DNA from: Alphaproteobacteria bacterium
GTDB taxonomy: Bacteria; Pseudomonadota; Alphaproteobacteria; Rhizobiales; Aestuariivirgaceae
Length of the DNA stretch: 7,022 bases
Assembly: GCA_020441605.1 (NCBI GenBank)
Contig: JAGRLX010000077.1
Coordinates: 1 to 7,022, forward strand
Direction of reading: 5' to 3'
Shown: piece after piece, positions 1 to 5,267 of the stretch
Numbering within the stretch: the stretch's first letter is position 1
Layout of the letters: every line of letters starts with the position of its first letter
Position numbers and translations under genes: made by a program
Notes under the pieces: model-generated
What the model was told of the DNA's origin: nothing
The model's database searches: none
The model's input: the letters and a program-made list of their open reading frames with translations, nothing else

Positions 1-154
1 CGAAGAAGATCAGCACCTGCTGCAGCGGATAGAAGAAATTCTCGATCGACTGGCCATAGCTCCGCGTCAGCGCCCGCAACGACCCGTCAATGCCGCGCTT
101 CAGCCCCAATAGAAAATCAGAATCGAGTTGCGGGAACTTGAACAGCCAGTCCAT
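1..154 (-). CDS. Betaine/proline-type ABC transporter permease (ProW/OpuAB-like), N-terminal 51 codons only
   Basis: The gene starts with ATG at 154 and runs off the left edge of the window, so only 51 residues are seen. The peptide begins MDWLFKFPQL and continues with a basic amphipathic stretch (GLKRGIDGSLRALTRSYG) and then FFYPLQQVLIFF, the start of the first membrane segment. This opening (MDW-FP, a helix with R/K residues, then IE-FF-PL) is typical of ProW/OpuAB inner-membrane permeases for glycine betaine, proline betaine or choline. A purine-rich GAGGGG ribosome-binding site lies about 11 bases upstream of the ATG. It follows the binding-protein gene on the same strand after a 189-base gap with a hairpin, which fits one operon. 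The family call comes from pattern recognition of a short peptide plus its neighbour; the substrate is unknown. Confidence 0.8.
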   Translation of the reverse strand, partial: MDWLFKFPQLDSDFLLGLKRGIDGSLRALTRSYGQSIENFFYPLQQVLIFF

Positions 155-343
155 GCCACACTGCCCCCTCTGTATGTGCGCCGCTCTGCACGTCATCAAA
201 GATAAATGCGGGCGGTTTGGCGAGCATTTTCTGCTTTCCGCTCTCAAGGGAGTTCGGGCGGAAATGCACATGATGCCGCCATACCGGCCCGCAAAGGGAG
301 AGGCTTCGGGATTCCCGAAGCCTCGGGGAGTCACTTACCGGCC
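155..343 (-). other. Intercistronic spacer between binding-protein and permease genes
   Basis: This 189-base spacer contains no convincing coding region on either strand. Its only clear structure is a perfect inverted repeat directly after the binding-protein stop codon. The permease ribosome-binding site lies at its far end. Confidence 0.6.
300..324 (-). terminator. Stem-loop after the binding-protein gene (attenuator or mRNA-stabilising hairpin)
   Basis: Eleven perfectly paired bases (GAGGCTTCGGG with CCCGAAGCCTC) enclose a 3-base loop, starting 20 bases past the binding-protein stop. On the minus-strand RNA it is followed by UCCCUUUG, a poor U-tract, so a strong intrinsic terminator is unlikely. 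Hairpins at this place in transporter operons often protect the upstream mRNA end or cause partial termination, so that more binding protein than permease is made. The structure is visible; the role is inference. Confidence 0.65.
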
Positions 344-1339
344 TTACATGGCGGCGGCTTTGACCTTCTCCGCGACATCTGCCGGGACCCACTTGGTCCA
401 CACGTCCGGCATGTTCTGGATGAACCACTTGGCGGCATCTTCGCCGTTCGCCTGATTTTCGGTCATCCACACCATGAGCTTGCCCACTTCGGCCTGGGTC
501 CATTCATGCTTTTTCAAATATTCCTTCACCTCGGGAATGTCGGAGCGATCCATGAAGGCCTTTGTCGCAATCGTCACTTCGGGCGAAGCCTGCCAGTAGT
601 TCGGCTTTGGATCCGGGCAATCCTGGACCGTGGTGCAGCGGCCCCACTCGGCCGCATCATGGGCCATGGTGAGCCTCCGCATCGGATACTTTGCGAGCAG
701 CGACGTGGGTGCCCAATAAGCGGCAATGTACCCCTTCTTCTGTTCATAGGCTTTGGTGATGGCGCCATCGAGCGCTGCCGCCGAGCCCGACGGCACCAGC
801 ATGAAGCCCTTGTTGTCGAGGTCCAGCGCCTTGTAGAGCTGGGCGGTTACCACCGTGTCGCCCCAACCCTGCGGACCCTGAATGACGCCACCCTTCGAGG
901 CATCTTCCGGTGCCGGGAACAGTTCCGGATGCTTGACTGCATCTTCAACCGTCTTGATATCGGGATTCGCGTCAGCGACATATTGCGGAATATACCAACC
1001 CGACTCAGAACCTTCGGTGATGGCATTGCCGATGATTCCAACCCGGCCTTCTGCCGCACCCTTCTCATAGGTTGCGCCCATCGCGCCAGGATTGCCTTCC
1101 GAGACGAGGTCAGGCTGGCCCTTCTCCACCATAGATGCGATCGTCGGCACCGTGTCACCGGCCACCGTCGTCACGTTGCAGCCATAGCCATGGGTCAAAA
1201 TGAACTTGTCGACAAAAGCATGTGCTTCCGCCGACTGCCAGCTGAACACCGCCATCGAAATATCGCCGCAAGCAGCATAGGCGTTGCCGCCGCTCATGAG
1301 CGCTGCGGCTGCGACAGCAGAAAGCAAGTACTTCTTCAT
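344..1339 (-). CDS. Periplasmic substrate-binding protein of a glycine betaine/quaternary-amine ABC transporter (ProX/OpuAC family)
   Basis: This 331-residue protein binds solute in the periplasm and delivers it to the permease encoded just downstream. Residues 1-22 form a signal peptide: MKK, a hydrophobic core, then an AYA cleavage site before ACGD. The mature part has the OpuAC-type layout, with FSWQSAEA near 32-39, the segment VSEGNPGAMGATYEKG (79-94), QGPQGWGDT (154-162), YIAAYWAPTSL (204-214) and NYWQASPEV (247-255). The tryptophans at 34, 115, 159, 209 and 249 are candidates for the aromatic cage that holds a trimethylammonium group in this family. Four cysteines (24, 54, 235, 241) could form two disulfides. 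The ATG at 1339 is preceded by a strong GGAGG ribosome-binding site. The true ligand may be a betaine, choline, carnitine or a related cation; the neighbouring dehydrogenases suggest a compound with hydroxyl groups, which is inference. Confidence 0.9.
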   Translation of the reverse strand: MKKYLLSAVAAAALMSGGNAYAACGDISMAVFSWQSAEAHAFVDKFILTHGYGCNVTTVAGDTVPTIASMVEKGQPDLVSEGNPGAMGATYEKGAAEGRVGIIGNAITEGSESGWYIPQYVADANPDIKTVEDAVKHPELFPAPEDASKGGVIQGPQGWGDTVVTAQLYKALDLDNKGFMLVPSGSAAALDGAITKAYEQKKGYIAAYWAPTSLLAKYPMRRLTMAHDAAEWGRCTTVQDCPDPKPNYWQASPEVTIATKAFMDRSDIPEVKEYLKKHEWTQAEVGKLMVWMTENQANGEDAAKWFIQNMPDVWTKWVPADVAEKVKAAAM

Positions 1340-1516
1340 CGGGTTTCCTCCATTCGAGACGCAGTCTCATTGTTGATCAGACGACCTTCCCACGCTCATG
1401 CCGAAAGTGGCGAAGCCATTGGAAAGTAACCGAACATCATGCTTTTTCCCCGCTTTTCGGGGCTTCTGGCGGCTGTCAAGTTGCACCACCTCCATGGGAG
1501 GGGCAATATCGATTGG

Positions 1517-1545
1517 ATTCTTTATTGATAGAGCCAGTCTATCAA
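1517..1545 (-). promoter_or_regulatory. Candidate sigma-70 promoter for the binding-protein and permease genes
   Basis: On the minus strand TTGATA (1545-1540) matches the -35 consensus at 5 of 6 bases. After exactly 17 bases comes AAGAAT (1522-1517), matching the -10 consensus at 4 of 6. The start would fall near 1510, about 170 bases ahead of the ATG at 1339. The palindrome in the next entry overlaps the -35 and the spacer. This is a consensus match only; alphaproteobacterial promoters are often degenerate. Confidence 0.4.
1525..1545. promoter_or_regulatory. Perfect 8-bp inverted repeat, probable operator
   Basis: TTGATAGA and TCTATCAA are exact reverse complements separated by 5 bases (gccag), giving a 21-bp dyad. 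This size and spacing suit a dimeric helix-turn-helix repressor. It covers the candidate -35 box and part of the spacer, where a bound repressor would block polymerase. The repeat is AT-rich in GC-rich DNA, which speaks against chance. No regulator gene lies in the window, so the binding protein is unknown. It could also form an RNA hairpin if transcribed from SDR4. Confidence 0.5.
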
Positions 1546-1578
1546 AATGCTGGCATCCTCAACTCTGCGGCGATAACC

Positions 1579-2358
1579 TCAGCGTGCGCCCAGCGTGGCG
1601 CCGCCATCCACAATGATGTTCTCCATCGTGATATGACGGGACCCGTCCGATAGCAGGAACAAAACAAGCTCGCAGATGTCTTCAGGCTCGGCCAGCCGGC
1701 GGAGCGGAATTCCAACCCGGAACTGTTTCGGATCGCCATTGAGCACGCCGTCCCGTGACCCTGCCGTGGACTGAAAAAGGCGTTGCATCTCGGTGTTTGT
1801 CGAACCGGGCGAAACGATGTTGCAGCGAACGCCATATTCCGCGAGTTCGAGGCCCAGACATTTCATTGCATGTGTGATGGCAGCTTTGGATGCCGGGTAG
1901 GAACCCACCCCCATGCGAGCAGTGGTTGCCGCAATCGAACCGATGGTGACAATGCTGCCGGCACGCTCGGTTGCCATATGGCGAGCGACGGCAAGCGTGA
2001 CTTCCAATGTCGAGAGAAAATTGGTCTCCACAACGCTCCGGATGCTCGCACTTGAAGCATCAAGAAGGCGGCCCGGCACCAAAATACCGGCGGCATTGAC
2101 CAAATAGGATATCCTGCCGAATCGCGCGATCCAGTCGTGCAACCGCTTGGCGAAGGTATCAGTATCTGCAATATCCAAGGCTTCGCAGACCAGGAGATCG
2201 CCTGCGCTGGATTCCACTTGCGCCAGCGTGGCCATCTTGTCCGCCGAGCGTCCGATCGCGATCACCCTGCAGCCTCGCCGAAGCAGCGCACTCGCGATCG
2301 CTCTTCCGATACCTTGCGTCGCACCAGTGACAATTGCGGTCTTGAGGTTCTCTTGCAT
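1579..2358 (-). CDS. SDR4: short-chain dehydrogenase/reductase of EntA/DhbA type
   Basis: This intact 259-residue cytoplasmic oxidoreductase has all classical SDR landmarks: nucleotide-binding TGATQGIG (11-18), NAAG (88-91), Asn113 in ETN, Ser141, Tyr154-x3-Lys158, and SPGST (183-187). The second strand ends in IGRS, with Arg and no Asp, which usually favours NADP(H). The C-terminal half ([44 protein letters not shown]) closely resembles EntA, the 2,3-dihydro-2,3-dihydroxybenzoate dehydrogenase of catechol siderophore synthesis. No other siderophore gene is present, so oxidation of a different cyclic diol or alcohol is as likely. ATG at 2358 is chosen because TGATQGIG then sits at the usual distance; a GTGGA element about 9 bases upstream is a weak ribosome-binding site. 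A TTG at 2379 would add seven residues. It is a paralogue of SDR3 across the phage segment. Confidence 0.88.
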   Translation of the reverse strand: MQENLKTAIVTGATQGIGRAIASALLRRGCRVIAIGRSADKMATLAQVESSAGDLLVCEALDIADTDTFAKRLHDWIARFGRISYLVNAAGILVPGRLLDASSASIRSVVETNFLSTLEVTLAVARHMATERAGSIVTIGSIAATTARMGVGSYPASKAAITHAMKCLGLELAEYGVRCNIVSPGSTNTEMQRLFQSTAGSRDGVLNGDPKQFRVGIPLRRLAEPEDICELVLFLLSDGSRHITMENIIVDGGATLGAR

Positions 2359-2500
2359 TGCGCATGATCCACGAAGCAATTCTGATAGTTGCGGCCCGGT
2401 TGCACAACCGATCCTTCAAGCAGGTCGAATTCCGTCCGCATGTTTTAGGAAGACTTCGGCGACAGCAGTAGCCTAGAAAATTCAGCGCTGTGATAGATAA
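2359..2500 (-). other. Junction spacer between the phage remnant and SDR4
   Basis: This stretch holds the run-on ends of the spanin reading frames and the leader of SDR4, with no gene I can support. It contains a short dyad CGGTT-gcac-AACCG near 2398-2411, and on the plus strand at 2491-2497 a single TGATAGA, the same 7-base word as one arm of the palindrome at 1525-1545. The right border of the phage-derived DNA probably lies at its distal end or just beyond, around 2490-2520. No clear promoter was found. Confidence 0.4.
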
Positions 2501-2743
2501 TGGGACATGGGGGACCACTTCCCCTCGACCCGTCGTCGTCGCGCAGCCTTGAAGGGTCAGAAGCAGCGTCAGCGGCAACACGGCGCGCATCGCGTGCCTT
2601 GCGGATGAGATCAAGTGCATTGGTTGAAGCCTCGGCAATAGCTTCGGCCCGGCCAGCACCCCGCGCATTTGAGCATCGCGCGCCGTGTCCAGGACGGCGG
2701 CGAGGACCTTCGCGAGTGCCGCCAGGGCCGAAAGCCAACTCAT
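2445..2743 (-). pseudogene. Rz-like inner-membrane spanin (i-spanin), interrupted by a frameshift
   Basis: The ATG at 2743 overlaps the holin stop codon as ATGA. The frame reads MSWLSALAALAKVLAAVLD, then TARDAQMRG, after which the correct sequence continues only in the -1 frame: AGRAEAIAEASTNALDLIRKARDARRVAADAA, then an acidic DDDG end. A hydrophobic start followed by a charged helical tail rich in Ala, Arg and Glu matches phage Rz-like proteins in rhizobial lysis cassettes. The shift lies at or near a run of four Gs (minus strand, 2662-2659); one more G would restore a continuous protein. The restored frame stays open to 2445, but after about 2515 (RDDDGSRGSG) the sequence no longer looks like the family, so the true end is probably lost at the right border. 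A base-calling error in the G run is possible. Confidence 0.65.
2501..2590 (-). pseudogene. Rz1-like outer-membrane spanin lipoprotein (o-spanin), embedded in Rz, 3' end lost
   Basis: Inside the Rz gene, in another frame, ATG at 2590 begins MRAVLPLTLLLTLQGCATTTG: a positive residue, a leucine-rich core and a perfect lipobox LQGC, the mark of a lipoprotein signal peptide. An AAGG ribosome-binding element precedes it; an upstream ATG at 2620 is an alternative start. A short lipoprotein nested out of frame in Rz is the classical Rz/Rz1 arrangement, in which the two subunits bridge the inner and outer membranes and fuse them in the final step of phage lysis. The frame has no stop until 2159, deep inside SDR4, so its native end was probably removed by the recombination that set the right border. 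The end given here, 2501, is an estimate. Confidence 0.6.
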
Positions 2744-2946
2744 GCGATTTTCTTGGTGGCGACGATACGGCCATAAATGGCAAGCACGCCGCCGATGATG
2801 CCGCCGATTCCGGTGATGAGCTCGACGATCTGTGCCTGGTCGGCGGGCGTGATCGAATAGCCCCAGATGGCAGCGGCACTGGCAATGAGGGCGATGAAAC
2901 CGCCCCAGATGGTCTTGGAGGCGAAGAAGGACTTCACGTCGTACAT
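2740..2946 (-). CDS. Holin-like small phage membrane protein
   Basis: This 68-residue protein starts at ATG 2946 behind a strong AAGGAG ribosome-binding site; a longer in-frame reading upstream lacks any such signal. It has two predicted membrane segments, about 13-30 (IWGGFIALIASAAAIWGY) and 43-62 (a glycine-rich LITGIGGIIGGVLAIYGRIV), joined by a short polar loop SITPADQAQ, and a basic tail KK. The pattern SKTIWGG at the start and GGVLAIYGR at the end is typical of small proteins annotated as holins in alphaproteobacterial phages. Such proteins form lesions in the inner membrane that release or activate the endolysin. It lies just after the endolysin gene and overlaps the Rz start by four bases, as expected for a lysis cassette. 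Confidence 0.78.
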   Translation of the reverse strand: MYDVKSFFASKTIWGGFIALIASAAAIWGYSITPADQAQIVELITGIGGIIGGVLAIYGRIVATKKIA

Positions 2947-2966
2947 TGGATTCTCCTTTGGGAATG

Positions 2967-2985
2967 GCCCGGGAACCGCCCGGGC
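2967..2985 (-). repeat. GC-rich stem-loop between endolysin and holin genes
   Basis: GCCCGGG pairs with CCCGGGC across a 5-base loop, 11 bases after the endolysin stop and just before the holin ribosome-binding site. It lacks a following U-tract on the minus strand, so an RNA-processing or translation-control role is more likely than termination. A similar hairpin precedes the endolysin. Confidence 0.5.
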
Positions 2986-2995
2986 GGCGGAAATG

Positions 2996-3430
2996 TCAGC
3001 CTTCGAAGAGCGTCGCGTCCCTGGCGAAACTCCGCCAGGGCGTGAGCTCGTAGTGCGGCATGTCGACGAACTTCTCGTCCTCGGTCCCGCCGTCCATGTC
3101 CCAGTCCCCACCCCAGCGGACCGGGATTTTCATCTCCTTGGCCAGCGGCAGGACGATCTCCTTCGCCAGCTTCACAAAGGGCTTGGTGTTCTTCCAGTCG
3201 ATAGGCTTCGGGCAGACATCGAGGGCGATGGCCGGCGTCCAGTTGTGCGCGGACTGACCGAAGCGCGCCTTGCTTCGCCTGGTGCGATAGGCCAGTTCCT
3301 GGGCGGCACGCCCGCGCTGGGAGTCGAGGACAACGATGTCGGCGCGCTTTGCCACTTCAGCGAAGAGTTTGCGGAGCAAGGGATGGGCTTTGGCGAGGCG
3401 CGCGGCGCTCGACCTGTCGAGTGTGGTCAT
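2996..3430 (-). CDS. Phage endolysin, M15-family zinc peptidase (L-alanyl-D-glutamate or D-Ala-D-Ala type)
   Basis: This 144-residue enzyme is predicted to cut peptide stems of peptidoglycan during phage lysis. Zinc ligands can be placed as His62 and Asp71 in GQSAHNWTPAIALDV (58-72) and His126 in MPHYEL (124-129), with Glu128 as a probable catalytic base. DSQRGRAAQELAY (36-48) matches the conserved region that precedes the SxH motif in this family. His and Asp are nine residues apart; many M15 enzymes have seven, but the longer form also occurs in phage M15 endolysins. ATG at 3430 has a GAGGAG ribosome-binding site; longer readings start in the upstream hairpin region and look spurious. There is no signal peptide, so export depends on a holin, consistent with the next gene. 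Length is normal for a single-domain endolysin. Confidence 0.85.
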   Translation of the reverse strand: MTTLDRSSAARLAKAHPLLRKLFAEVAKRADIVVLDSQRGRAAQELAYRTRRSKARFGQSAHNWTPAIALDVCPKPIDWKNTKPFVKLAKEIVLPLAKEMKIPVRWGGDWDMDGGTEDEKFVDMPHYELTPWRSFARDATLFEG

Positions 3431-3451
3431 AGGGTTCTCCTCAATGAAACA

Positions 3452-3470
3452 GCCCGCGCGGAGCGCGGGC
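3452..3470 (-). repeat. GC-rich stem-loop upstream of the endolysin gene
   Basis: GCCCGCGC and GCGCGGGC pair perfectly over eight bases with a 3-base loop. On the minus strand it is followed by UGUUUCAUU, a weak U-rich stretch, and then the endolysin ribosome-binding site. It could be a leaky terminator or a processing site that lowers endolysin expression relative to the tail gene. Role inferred. Confidence 0.5.
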
Positions 3471-3501
3471 CTGGTTGAACGGGATGGATTGATGACCGCG
3501 G

Positions 3502-3753
3502 TTAAGGACGTGGCCCGAATTTCATGTAGATGAGGCCGAACACGCCCACGACGATGATGCCGACAGCGGTCAGCAATCTGTGCCGGCGAACCGCCTGCAT
3601 CGATTGCCGCCATTCGCGTAAACTCTGGAAATCCTTCTGCATCTCGATCTTGGCGGCCGGATTCGAGACGTCGGCCCCGAGGCTGATCATCAGCTCATGC
3701 ACGGCCTCGCGCGCCGCGGTACGGGCAATGTCGCGGATTTCGTCTTCGGTCAT
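3502..3753 (-). CDS. Small phage protein with one C-terminal membrane segment, unknown function
   Basis: The 83-residue product has an acidic, helical N-terminal part (TEDEIRDIARTAAREAVHELMISLG), a central charged stretch (KDFQSLREWRQSMQAVRRHR) that may form a coiled coil, and a single hydrophobic segment at about 60-78 (LLTAVGIIVVGVFGLIYMK) close to the C-terminus. Its ATG lies three bases after the stop of the tail gene, suggesting translational coupling, and the endolysin follows. Small one-span proteins of this shape are common between tail and lysis genes of alphaproteobacterial phages, but their role is not settled; an accessory holin or antiholin is possible. I do not recognise a characterised family. 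Confidence 0.65.
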   Translation of the reverse strand: MTEDEIRDIARTAAREAVHELMISLGADVSNPAAKIEMQKDFQSLREWRQSMQAVRRHRLLTAVGIIVVGVFGLIYMKFGPRP

Positions 3754-3756
3754 GGC

Positions 3757-4398
3757 TCAGTTATCCGTTTCGATGTAGACCGACACCACGTCGATACCGA
3801 CCGCAAGGGCGGTGGCATTGTTGCAGCGCCATGCACTATGAGCGAGGAAGGTGGTCGCTGCGGGGATGACAGTGCCGACCGCCCCGCTGAGGGTGCCGGA
3901 CGCGACATCGCCCGTGTTCACGCGGGTGACCTGATAGTAGATCACCTGGGTGTCGGGCGGCGCGAACAGGGCCAGTTCATAGGGATCGGCGGAGAGCGAG
4001 TTGGCCGGGAAGCTCGCACCCAAATCGATTGCCGTCTGCGCCGCCGAGCCACCATCGACGATCTGAAGGTTGTTCGAGGTCGAGATCTGGGCGACGCCCA
4101 CCATGTTGGTCTGGCCGCTCGAGGGTTCGACGTTGGTCGGAGCGGCTACTGCATTGCGCAACCCCACGAACATGCGGGCACCCGAAACCGCGGCAGCGTC
4201 CGACACCACGAAGCGGCAGACATAGAAGAATCCACCAATGCCGCCCGTTGCGCCAATGGTGAACTGCGCCGTCGCCGAATAGTGCCTGGAGAGCGAACCA
4301 GCCGTCGCGGCGCTGACATAGCCGAGCCTCCGCGACTGCGTGACCAGATTCGCAGCAGCGATTAACAGCATGCGCGCCGCACGCGTTGATGCGGCGGT
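3757..4398 (-). CDS. C-terminal part of a phage tail fibre/receptor-binding protein, probably 5'-truncated
   Basis: The open frame of up to 213 residues begins right after a stop at 4401-4399. The first ATG is at 4371 but has no ribosome-binding site. The protein is rich in Ala, Thr, Gly and Ser with a beta-strand feel: LGYVSAATAGSLSRHYSATAQF, GGFFYVCRFVVSDA, ARMFVGLRNAVAAPTNVEPS, DLGASFPANSLSADPYELALFA, TRVNTGDVASGTLSGAV and WRCNNATALAVGIDVVSVYIE. This succession is familiar from the distal end of tail or appendage proteins in rhizobial-type phages, where it follows a much longer N-terminal part. It ends three bases before the small membrane-protein gene. I infer that its 5' part was lost at the left border of the phage remnant, but a complete small protein cannot be excluded. 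Confidence 0.65.
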   Translation of the reverse strand, partial: TAASTRAARMLLIAAANLVTQSRRLGYVSAATAGSLSRHYSATAQFTIGATGGIGGFFYVCRFVVSDAAAVSGARMFVGLRNAVAAPTNVEPSSGQTNMVGVAQISTSNNLQIVDGGSAAQTAIDLGASFPANSLSADPYELALFAPPDTQVIYYQVTRVNTGDVASGTLSGAVGTVIPAATTFLAHSAWRCNNATALAVGIDVVSVYIETDN

Positions 4399-4472
4399 TC
4401 ACAAGGGCCTTGAGGCGGACTTCCAAAAGGCGACGAGCCCGAGAAGCCCCGCCTGACAGGCGAGCAGTCCTC
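4399..4472 (-). other. Junction between SDR3 and phage remnant
   Basis: These 74 bases lie between the SDR3 stop and the first open codon of the tail frame. They hold no gene I trust and no terminator. The left border of the phage-derived DNA must lie here. A 28-codon plus-strand reading frame (4370-4456) crosses it but has no supporting evidence. Confidence 0.4.
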
Positions 4473-5256
4473 TTACCGCGCCCCCAGCGACGCTCCTCCA
4501 TCGAGCACGGTGTTTTCCATCGTGATGTGGCCTGCCCGGTCCGACAGGAGAAACAGCACGACATCGCAGGCATCCTGCGGCTCCGCCATCTTCCGAAGAG
4601 GAATGCCAAGACGAAACTGCTTCGGATCGCCATGGAGCACCGCATCGCGCGATCCGGTGGTCGACTGGAAGCGCTGCTGCATCTCGGTGATGGTCGAGCC
4701 CGGCGACACGATGTTGCAGCGAACTCCGTGTTCAGCAAGCTCGAGCCCCAGGCACTTCATCGCGTGAATGATCCCAGCCTTGGAGGCGGGGTAGGCGCCA
4801 AGACCCATGCGCGCCGTTGTCACGGAATTCGATCCGATGGTGACGATGCTCCCGGCGCGTTCCGACGCCGTGTGCCGCCCCACGGCAAGGCTCACCTCGA
4901 GGTTAGACAGAAGATTGGTCTCCACCACATCGCGGATGCTCTGCCGCGAGGTGGTCAGCAATCCACCGGGCTGAAGAAACCCCGCCGCATTGACCAGATA
5001 GGAGATTCGCCCCCATCGTGAAGTCCACATGTCAAGGCGGGCTTCGAATGCCATGCCATCCTTGATGTCGAGCAACTCGCAGACCAGGCGCTCGCCGGCC
5101 TCCGGTGCCGCCTGCCTCAGCGTCTCAAGCTTCTCCGACGAACGGCCCAGCAATCACCCGGCAGTCTTCCTTCAGCAGCGCCAGGGCAATGGACTTGCCG
5201 ATGCCCTGGCTCGCGCCGGTCACGATCGCGGTCTTGAGACTGCCATCCTGGGCCAC
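4473..5256 (-). pseudogene. SDR3: EntA/DhbA-type short-chain dehydrogenase with a frameshift near residue 37
   Basis: The likely start is GTG at 5256, with AAGGA seven bases upstream; a GTG at 5271 overlapping the SDR2 stop is an alternative. The first frame carries TGASQGIG (13-20) and ends in DCRVIAG, closing at 5125. The rest of the enzyme continues in another frame from about 5148 (LGRSSEKLETL) to the TAA at 4473. Comparison with SDR4 (RVIAIGRS) shows two bases missing; restoring a second CT after GCT gives RVIALGRS and a 261-residue protein with NAAG, Ser143, Tyr156-x3-Lys160 and the EntA-like [20 protein letters not shown] and LDGGASLGA ends. GRS favours NADP(H). By hand it is about 71% identical to SDR4. 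The downstream part looks fully conserved, so the break is recent or a base-calling error. Confidence 0.75.
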
Positions 5257-5267
5257 TGCTCGATCCT

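Larger units (their letters stand above)
1340..1578 (-). promoter_or_regulatory. Leader region upstream of the binding-protein gene with candidate promoter and hairpins
   Basis: The 239-base gap between SDR4 and the binding-protein gene is unusually long for this packed operon. Besides the palindrome and promoter listed separately, it carries two short perfect stem-loops: CCCCG-ctttt-CGGGG at 1448-1462 and CCTCC-atg-GGAGG at 1489-1501. If transcription begins near 1510, both would lie in a leader RNA of about 170 bases. Neither has a U-tract on the minus strand, so they do not look like terminators. No known riboswitch was recognised. Confidence 0.45.
2500..4400 (-). mobile_element. Phage remnant: tail end plus lysis cassette, truncated at both ends
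   Basis: Five phage-type genes run in the same direction in the usual late order: tail or receptor-binding protein (C-terminal part), small membrane protein, M15 endolysin, holin-like protein, and nested spanins. There is no integrase, capsid, terminase or repressor gene. The tail frame is closed by a stop at 4399-4401 just upstream of its first recognisable residues, and Rz1 has lost its end, so both borders cut through genes. I searched the two border regions by eye for a direct repeat that could be an attachment site and found none. Borders are approximate to about 70 bases. The segment separates the paralogues SDR3 and SDR4. A misassembled contig is an alternative. Confidence 0.7.

Noticed and set aside
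206..1429. Long plus-strand open frame of 407 codons opposite the binding-protein gene
   Set aside because: It is the mirror of a clear secreted binding protein, is full of Arg and His from GC-biased antisense codons, shows no domain, and lacks a ribosome-binding site.
1441..1463. Possible intrinsic terminator CCCCG-ctttt-CGGGG
   Set aside because: On the minus strand the stem is followed by A residues and not U residues, and on the plus strand there is no gene to terminate and no U-tract after it.
2371..2470. Minus-strand peptide beginning MRTEFDLLEGSVV between the phage remnant and SDR4
   Set aside because: It has no convincing ribosome-binding site, runs out of frame into the well-supported SDR4, and has no recognisable feature.
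2640..2670. Programmed -1 ribosomal frameshift in Rz
   Set aside because: The region lacks a canonical slippery heptamer, and spanins are not known to need frameshifting; a missing G in the homopolymer explains it more simply.
4370..4456. Short plus-strand frame of 28 codons across the left phage border
   Set aside because: No ribosome-binding site, no recognisable product, and opposite to every other gene; short open frames are expected in GC-rich DNA.
2359..4472. Attachment-site direct repeat bounding the phage segment
   Set aside because: Both border regions were compared by eye; only chance matches of about six bases were seen and there is no integrase.
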